Assembly (NCBI GenBank): GCA_905250025.1
Contig: CAJNOJ010000163.1
Span: 1-64,000 of the forward strand
Origin: Adineta ricciae
Taxonomy: Eukaryota; Rotifera; Eurotatoria; Adinetida; Adinetidae
DNA length: 64,000 bases
Direction: 5' to 3'
Under the pieces are notes generated by a model, which searched no databases, was not told the origin of the DNA, and was given only the letters and a program-made list of their open reading frames with translations. Made by a program: the position numbers and the translations under genes. This document shows positions 56,403 through 64,000 of this stretch, in pieces (within the stretch, counting starts at the first letter, position 1; each line of letters begins with the position of its first letter).

Positions 56403-58571
56403 TCAATTAAATACAACATCTAATGCCATCATAACTGTAAATCCACCTAGAATACAAAGTATTTTCTTTAGTAAAAAGTTCTGTTCAAGTACAAAGCTCG
56501 ACACATACCCATCAACCACCAAGACGACATCGTTCGGTTTTGGCTAAAGAAAATGCCGAAACAGAACTGATGAAATTATCGTTTCATCAAACTTACGAAG
56601 TAATTTCCGGGATGATCTCATTGAAAACAACGAACAACATTGCACCCGCAGCAAACGAGAGTGCGAACGGTAATAAAGAATTCGCTAGTTGAACAAAACA
56701 CACGCCGAGAATTCCTGCAACAATCTCTACCAATCCGCTCAATTGACCATACCTAAAAACTAACAATAACCCCCTACACGAAGCTTTCAATCAAACGAAC
56801 CAAAATGCCTTGCCAGGTCCAATACCAAATGAACGTAATGGTAGACTTATGGCCAATCCTAAAAAGATTCTTTTCTCTTTAGATTATTCGTGGTGCACAG
56901 GAGAGAACAGTCTTTTCTAGTAATACGTGGAATCTCTTAGCACTGACTAATAAGATGTGTGCGGAAGAAGCTGTTCTCCCGCAAGAATTCTGAAAGGAAA
57001 ATGAAAAAGAATTCTATCATTCATAGAAGATTATTATTCTATCGAACAAAAGAACAAGTCGACTTTATTGCAATCTTACCCATGACATGAATGCTTTGTG
57101 TATGACATAGCATGTTTAGATTGATCTCTAATAATGTATTATGACAAGTTTCGAAGACTGAACAAATTCAATTATATCTTCTTGAAAAGAAAGCACTAGA
57201 TAATCTAGGCAATTTTGACAGCTGCTTTGATTAGACAAGTATTGTCGTGATTTTCTGTCGCAGATGTCCTTTCATATGTAAATTTTTACCATGTTGTTCT
57301 TCTTGTTTTCTAGATGGATACTTTCACGTCTTGAAATAATTATTAAACAAAGAAACTAGCTGAATCTGATTACAAACCGGAATCACGACAGAATCGTCGT
57401 GCGTGTAAGAAAAAGTTGGCGTCTATAATTTATAACAATTAACTTTCAAGGCTAATCAAGCTGGATTAATAATTCATCACAGTTCTTTCGTTCTCATCGA
57501 ACAACATCAGATAAACATCATTTTGACACTACAGACGAAATAATTCTATTCTTAGCTGCTAACGGAGTCGTATGTGCCAGGATGGAAATTTAATGTATAT
57601 ACCTTCGGGGAAATTTTGAATACCGATACCGACTGCTAAATTGCTGAGAACAGAAGAGGATTATTATTTTGGTGGGGCCATCGGACACTCACCGAGCTTG
57701 GTTAAAGGCTGATGTGGAATTATTTGACGATGAAATTGATCCAAATCCGACGCCAACAGCCAAGCCTTCTACGATAATTATCACGGTTAAATGAAACAGA
57801 ATCCGATTGAATTTTTTCTTTCCTTCTCTTACCTGGAAAGTTATGTACGGTGACAGCAATTATTAACAGCAGTAATCGATGCCATTTCGCCTGTTCTTCG
57901 TTATTCTCAATAAAGTTTTTACTTTCATCCATTGGACTGTCTCCGATCGGAGTGTGAAATCTATTTTTCCCATCTTGATTATGTTTCAATCGCGAACGCA
58001 CAGCGGAATTCATTTTTAAAGTTGAACATGCGTCGTTGGGCTTTTTTATCTTGTATTCATCGGTCTTCTTATTCGAGATTACTTGAAACACTTGCTTGGA
58101 CGTAATCGACGGTAATAAGAGATCAGTGATGTGAACAAACAATCCGCCAAACAGAAAACCAAGGATAATTAAGCAAAAATTCACGCGATAATCGATATGA
58201 GATTCTTCACGAGCTATTCGAAATGCGGGATCAAGTAAACTCCAGAACGATGCAGCTGTCATCACCTACGAATAGATAAGAAATATCTGAATTTTCTATA
58301 GTAAAAAATGAACTAAACTCACTCCAGCTCCAAAGCCGAGACTATAGTCAAGTAACTTTTGCTAGAAAGTTATAAAAAATATGCATGTTCAATATGTTCA
58401 ATCAAACTTACATTGGCAGATTTGAATATAAATACGAGAGCAGCGCCTGCTGCTGTCACAAACCATGTGAATCCTGTTCCTAGGAGATAGTCACAGTGCT
58501 TCTTTCGAATAGAATTTTTGGGTAATCATACCTAGGAGACATTGAATGAAGGGTGGTTGGTCACGTAACAT
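56403..58571 (-). CDS. SLC39A11: ZIP11-type zinc transporter
   Basis: Exons in transcript order: 58571-58532, 58479-58412, 58361-58323, 58265-57833, 57768-57693, 57643-57603, 56858-56801, 56752-56597, 56543-56509, 56446-56403; 329 residues (human 342). Multi-pass ZIP-family importer of zinc, of the gufA-like subfamily. The two metal-binding helices are clear: VHNFPEGLAVGVGFG (across an intron) and GIQNFPEGLAISLPLR. Other matches are FTWFVTAAGAALVF, KAFWYGQLSGLVE and the C-terminal FTVMMALDVVF. The variable loop between helices 3 and 4 is hydrophilic. Intron 56859-57602 (744 bases) is unusually long here. The first ATG used gives a short N-terminus equivalent to the human one. Confidence 0.92.
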
Positions 58572-58743
58572 GAATAAATGAACGTATCTGTCATCTTAGC
58601 ATTCACCGTCAATGGCAATCCATATTTTATCCATAGTGTGCATCGATTGGCTCAGAACTCTTACCAATGGGAATCGACAGAAAGAAACAAATAACAAAAG
58701 GCACTAAAATTGATTGTATTTTGCTTCTGAAAGAACAATTAAA
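58572..58743. promoter_or_regulatory. Short divergent promoter region between ZIP11 and TCERG1 genes
   Basis: The two start codons are 172 bases apart and transcribed away from each other, so this interval must hold both leaders and most core promoter elements. An acceptor-like AG about 10 bases before the TCERG1 ATG is possible (TTGCTTCTGAAAG). I see no obvious TATA box. Confidence 0.45.
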
Positions 58744-61700
58744 ATGAGTGAAAACTCTTCATCGTTGGATTTGAATAAACTATGGGTCGAATACAAAAAT
58801 CGCGATGGCCGTGTAAGTATCTCTCGCATGCAATGCTCATATCTACCTCTTTCTTTCTTTCGAAAGATCTATTATTACAATGCGAAAACTCGCCAGTCGA
58901 CATGGACGAAGCCAGAAGGGCAACGAGTTATGTCGCAAGATGAACTCGATCAATTACTGGCAAATCAAACAGAAACTTCCACGAAGATTGTATCACCGTC
59001 GGAAGACACAGACATAAGTGATAAGCCATCAACAGCAATCGAAGAAATGAAATTACCGCCAGCGGAGCAACCACCAAGTAATTTCAATCCATATGCATAT
59101 CCACCGCCTTCACTAGGAATGCCATTCGGAGCACTTCCACCACATCTATTGCCACACATGGCTCAAATGATGCAAAATGGTTAGTTTTCACGCGAATCAA
59201 TTCGACTGCTGACGTTCATCCGAATTTGTTTAGGTTTTCCAAGTTTTAGTTCGATTCCACCGCCAGCTCATTTACTTCGGTTTATGATGCCACCATTTCT
59301 GAATCCACAGACAGCAACAGCCGGTAAAAATCTAGAAACACTTCAGACAGAACTACGCAAAGTAAGTGTTGCCAATGTCATTACTTCGTTGATTCCAATG
59401 GTCTACATTTAGTTACGCGTCAAATTGAAAGAAGTAGAAGAGAAGATGGAGAAAATCAATAATGAAGCAGCCGTTTGGTCAGAATTCAAGAATGCTGAAG
59501 GCCGAGCTTATTTTTATAATACAAAAACAACCGAGTCAACATGGGATAAACCAATTGTTCTCAATGATGTGATTGGTAACGATCAAATTAGTTCTTAAGT
59601 TCGCAGGGAACGAACATTTGTGTTTTCGTTCCATTTAGATTTCCAAAATCAACTTGAACATATTAACAAAACCATTCATGAGTCAGAAAAAGAAGTTAAA
59701 CGACTTGAAAGTGAACAAAGTCAAGTCTCAAACGCAGCACTAGCAACGAGTACCAGTGATAAATCACAACAGCCACAAGCAGCTCCAATACCTACATTTC
59801 TAAATGGTTTCACATTAGAAAAATTGGATAACAATGAAGCACGACGTTTCGTAAGCATTTTCCACACAGAGTGCGATCAGATTTCACAGAAAATAAACCT
59901 ATTGCTTTTCGTAGGGTGAATCACCATTACTGTTAGATCGCAATCAATTAGATGATAAATCCAAAGGCAAATCCAGACCGAGTGCAACGAAGCCGATTCC
60001 TGGTACTCCATGGTAGGTGGACTAAAATAAATCTGGTTATTTTATCCTGTGCTTCTTTTCTTCAGGTGTATCGTATGGACAACCGATCAGCAAGTCTTTT
60101 TCTTCAATCCAACTTCACGCACATCACTGTGGGATCGACCGGAAGAGCTGAAAGGTAAATATTTCTCATCAATCTTCTAGAGTTTTTCAGAAATTCGTGC
60201 TAGGTCGAATGGACGTCGATGAAATGATTCGCGCAGCTTTATCTCAGCAGGAGTCAGTTGAAAGCACTCGTACAGCAACATCAACCAAGCAAAAATTAGA
60301 TTCGATTTCCGATGACACCGAACACGAAGCCAAGAAAATCAAGTACGCCAAATTTATCACTGCATCTTCCTTCTCATTTGCCATTTCTATTTCAGATCAG
60401 AAGCAACTCCTACATTGAACACTTCAAGTAGTAATGAAACCATCAGTAACGAAATAAAACTAGTCCAAACGTTGAGTGATCGTTCTGTTAACGTTGCTAA
60501 AGAATCAGTGCAGGATGCCGAAGCCAAAGCAAGTAAATTACGCGAATCACTTTCATCCGAAGCGCGCATAAAGCAATTTCGCGAAATGCTCGCTGAAAAA
60601 CAAGTCAGTGCATTTGCGACATGGGAACAGGAACTGAACAAGATCAGTTCCGATCCACGGTATCTATTATTGACAGCGAAAGAGCGCAAACAAGAATACG
60701 ATCGTTACACGCATGGTTAGAAGAAAAAGAAGTTGTCGCATACGAAATACAAGATATGATCTGTTTAGAACGTGCCGATGAAGAACGACGAGAAATCGAA
60801 GCAAAATTAAAATTAAAAAAGCAACAGTTCCGTGATCTACTAAAAGAATCGAACGTTTCAACTAAGTATGCTTCCTTGATTACTGCATTTGTCAAATGAC
60901 TAAATGGGAATATTCTATTTAGAACAACGTTTACCGAATTCTCATCGAAGCACAGCAAAGATGAACGATTTCGTGCAATCGAAAAAATCCGTGATCGAGA
61001 AGCGTATTTTCATGAGTATGTCCAAGAACTAAAAGTTCAAGAAAAAGAAGGATCGCATCGACCAAACGACAAAGAAAAAGTACGCTTTCATATACATGAT
61101 ATATGTGGCTAATCGCTTGGTTTTTTGTAGTTAAAAAAAGACTATTTTGCTTTGTTGAAAGAATCCAATGTAACTCGAAATTCTAGCTGGTCTGATATTA
61201 AGCACTCATGTGATCATGACCTACGTTACAAAGCTGTTCATTCCAGTTCTCGACGTGAAGATTGGTTTCGTGAGTACCAATCCAAACACCTCGATGAGAC
61301 GAATCCGGCACCCACTGAAGTAAGTTGAAAAGAAGAACAACACAGTCCGAATATGTTTGATTTCAGACAACCGAAGAAGACCTCGAACGACAACGTGAAA
61401 AAGAAAGACAAGAACGTATCGATGCCAGTATAAAAAAACGTGCTGAAGAAGTCAAAGAGCAGTTATCAGGTGTTCATCGCGAATTAGACAAAGAACGTGA
61501 ACAGCTGAAGAAAGACAAAGCGACGGAAAATTTCAAAGCTCTATTAACTGATATGGTTCGCACAGCAGATGCCGAATGGAAAGAAACGAAGAAAGCCTTA
61601 CGAAAAGATCCGCGATGGGAACAGGATCTCGATCGAGATGAGAAAGAGCAGCTATTCCAAGAACATGTGAATGCATTGGTAAATAAACGAACATTAGCAT

Positions 61701-62174
61701 TTCATACACTGCTAAGTGAACATTGTACATTGACATCGACATGGAAAGAAGTGAAGAAAGTCATTAAATCCGATCCACGATACGAAAAGATCGTCTCCAA
61801 TGAGCGAAAACGTGATTTAGAAAAGGAATTCGAAGAATATATCAAGAAAAAATATCATGAAGCCAAACAAGAATTTCAAGAATTATTAAAAGAAACGAAA
61901 ATAATCACTTACAAGTAAATAGCAGCGAATTTTTCTTTGTTTTTTTATCCATTCGCCTTCGCTTTCATTTAGATCATATCAAATAATTCGAGAATCAGAA
62001 GAACAAAATCATCTACGCGATATCGAAAAGATTCTCCAAAAAGATCAGCGATACTTTCTGTTAGACTCCGAACCTGAAGAACGCTCGAGAATTCTGATGA
62101 ATTACATTCGTGAACTTGATAAACGCGGCACACCACCTCCACCAACAGCGTCAGTCGATCGACGCAAACTTTGA
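58744..62174 (+). CDS. TCERG1: Transcription elongation regulator 1 (CA150)
   Basis: Nuclear protein linking RNA polymerase II C-terminal domain to splicing factors. Exons: 58744-58812, 58867-59179, 59234-59361, 59413-59575, 59639-59850, 59915-60012, 60066-60154, 60204-60342, 60396-60715, 60769-60865, 60923-61079, 61131-61319, 61367-61914, 61973-62174; 907 residues (human about 1098). Three WW domains (IYYYNAKTRQSTWTKP, AYFYNTKTTESTWDKP, VFFFNPTSRTSLWDRP) precede six FF domains; the first FF ends SSDPRYLLLTAKERK and the C-terminus ends RGTPPPPTASVDRRKL as in TCERG1. PRPF40 is excluded by three WW domains and this tail. The first intron (58813-58866, 54 bases) is stopless, splits WW1 and would add 18 residues if read through. 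The protein is shorter in the Pro/Ala-rich segment than vertebrate forms. Confidence 0.95.
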
Positions 62175-62943
62175 TAGGAATTCTTCGTCTCACTATTCTT
62201 GTTGTTTTACTTTGTAATATTTGTTTTTCCTCTCTGTATCAACACAGATGATCTGTGTTCTTGTTGATCTAACTGAACATGAGCAATAAAATGAAAACAG
62301 AAATAGACAAAAGACAAACGCTGGGAATGATTTGTCTATAAATGAAATCTATTCTTGGATAATTGAATGGAAGTTTTCAGTCAGACAACAATGGAAAGCT
62401 ATCGTTGAGTTTTTCAGTCCTCCGAGAAATCATTGTTTGGTGAGAGTTTAAGCAGTTCATACCTTTGAATTGAAGAGCTCATTTATTTTTTACTGTGAAC
62501 TTATTGACAGCTAATTCTGACATCTTTTAACCATTTCAAAATAGAATCGATTCCTATAAGTTAGTCAGTTCAGTTGACGGAAATCAAGTTGAACACGAGG
62601 AAATTGTTGAATGGCATCTGTCTCAAGCAATGAAGCTTATAATATCTTTCTCCCTTGATGACGCACTGAGCTGATTCCCATGATACAAAACTATCTAGAG
62701 CTGAAGCAAGTACAATATTTCTACTCTTTGCCTCGGTGTCAGCGTAGTGTATAATGATCATTACAAGCTGATTTTTGTTTGTGTTTATGGATCAATTGAC
62801 AAAATAGAAAGGCTACAATCATCAAAGTACTCGAAGCCGTGAGAAAGACAAATATCAATGCGAACAACGCATGACATTAGTTATCCTGCTTCTGATTATT
62901 AATACTTATCCACCGGACTACATGAAGATGCTTTTCTTTAGCT
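62175..62943. other. Convergent 3' intergenic region
   Basis: About 770 bases between the TCERG1 stop and the stop of the aldolase gene on the other strand. AATAAA near 62286-62291 may serve TCERG1. Nothing else is recognised. Confidence 0.4.
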
Positions 62944-63985
62944 TCATTTGTCATATTCTCCTTTAGAAGCAAGAGCATTGACTTGAGCGCGTTTAAGAAA
63001 ACTCTCTTGTGCATTTACTTCGTTCTCTCGTTTTCCGCTCCATGCTTTCAATGCTAAATACAGCAACAATTACTATTCAAGCATATAAAATCAAACGACT
63101 ATCGAAACCTGATGTTTGCAATGCTCGTCCGTAACTAAATGTTAATACCCAAGGACATTTCTCTTGATAGACAGGTCGATTCAATTCATTCAGATTGTTT
63201 GTCGCATCTTCTTCCGACTGACCACCGCTAAGAAAGATCTACGCGAGAAACACATTTCACACAAGATTCCATCTTCTTCCTTCTCATATACAATTCCTCC
63301 AAGTGCTGCCGGGCATGTTCGGGTTAGTGCAGTAATTGTTGCCAAAGCTCAAAAAAGTTAAGAAATAGAATGAGAAAGAAAGCACGTGGTAGCTTGCTCT
63401 TCGATTTACCAATATCAGTACATTTGTCTTTCTTTTTTACTCGACGTCCGCACGTAACCATATTCTGCAAAGCAACTTCGCTTTTTCCTAATTAACTTGG
63501 TGCATCGTGACTCACAGTTTTGAGTACACAACCCTCGAGATAGACATCGTAATCCGACAAAGCTTTAAATATCGAGGAGAGTACTTTCTCTAAAGCGCAC
63601 TGACATGCGTATATATCATGATCACCATCGGAAATAACTTCTGATTGAATGACAGGAACTAAACCTTGAAGGATACAAAATGATTGATTCAATTTATTTT
63701 CTTTGCCTAAGAATGCCTTTTGTTTGACAGATTGATGCATATCGTGCGAGAATTATCGCATTATTTTCAATGGCTATGTCTGTTGGTTGATTGTAAGCTT
63801 CATTTATATGGAACACACAACGCCATTTAGCGAATCGGGCCCCGCGATTAAAACTTGAAGTTCAATGCATAGTCTTTCGTCATCACTAGGAAATTTTTCA
63901 CTTACGAATCTTCACATCGCCTTTCTAAGTCATCAAAACCTAGTGTGGTTGTTTCATTTGTATTTATTGTTAATGATTCTAAGCC
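62944..63985 (-). CDS. Divergent class I fructose-bisphosphate aldolase (5' end outside window)
   Basis: Exons in transcript order: 63985-63906, 63853-63717, 63664-63516, 63464-63410, 63347-63292, 63238-63109, 63053-62944; 238 residues, roughly from residue 111 of rabbit aldolase A to the end. The N-terminal third lies beyond base 64000. Aligned by memory: FAKWRC keeps Lys146 and Arg148, [13 protein letters not shown] keeps the Schiff-base Lys229, FLSGGQS keeps Ser271 and SYGRAL keeps Arg303. Glu187 (usual IVEPEI) is Gln in VIQSEV, and the conserved Pro after Lys229 is Thr. The C-terminus ends GEYDK without the usual terminal Tyr. The intron 63665-63716 needs a GC donor. Aldolase cleaves fructose 1,6-bisphosphate; this copy may be impaired or a divergent paralogue. 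Confidence 0.85.
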
Positions 63986-64000
63986 CTATAGAGCAAAGTG

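Overview
This is eukaryotic, animal-type DNA: about 64% AT, with protein-coding genes broken by many very short introns (mostly 45-70 bases, GT-AG) and compact intergenic gaps. The gene content is animal (prolidase, RPL7A, WDR48, FANCJ, TCERG1, ZIP11, EEPD1, a nematode PME-5-like PARP). The intron style, putative spliced-leader acceptors just upstream of start codons, and two intronless genes that look like transfer candidates make a bdelloid rotifer the best guess. This is an inference, not a proof. Two single N bases (27921 and 45228) show it is a draft assembly.

Layout. 2.5-12.8 kb (+): prolidase, ribosomal protein L7a/eL8, WDR48 (UAF1) and a FANCJ/BRIP1 helicase lie head to tail with gaps of 204-343 bases. 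13.4-14.5 kb (+): an intronless exostosin-like glycosyltransferase. 15.3-27.3 kb (+): a giant (about 3742 residue) single-pass surface glycoprotein with 26 copies of a helix-turn-helix repeat that nearly always carries an Asn-Leu-Ser type glycosylation sequon, then a Ser/Thr-rich stalk, three EGF-like modules, a membrane helix and a basic tail. 29.2-38.1 kb (+): a 23-24 exon PARP with ankyrin repeats, WGR and catalytic domains. 38.2-41.4 kb (-): a stand-alone DUF2439 (ZGRF1 N-terminus/Mte1-like) protein and EEPD1. 42-46.3 kb: small proteins, including an intronless conserved 129-residue protein and a tail-anchored protein with kinase-type RRxS/T sites. 47-53.9 kb (-): a large secreted protein of repeated beta-rich modules with a discoidin-like domain. 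55-55.8 kb (-): a PUDP-type HAD phosphatase. 56.4-58.6 kb (-): ZIP11 zinc transporter, divergent from TCERG1 (58.7-62.2 kb, +). 62.9 kb to the end (-): the C-terminal two thirds of a divergent class I aldolase.

Themes. Five genes within 36 kb (WDR48, FANCJ, PARP, DUF2439 protein, EEPD1) belong to families acting at stalled or damaged replication forks; whether the clustering means anything is open. The most novel-looking item is the 26-repeat glycoprotein. The aldolase has Gln where the catalytic Glu187 is expected and may be impaired or repurposed. Several introns are multiples of three without stop codons, so single-frame translation falsely reads through them. Exon limits below were built by hand from splice signals, reading-frame continuity and remembered family sequences; no alignment was run.
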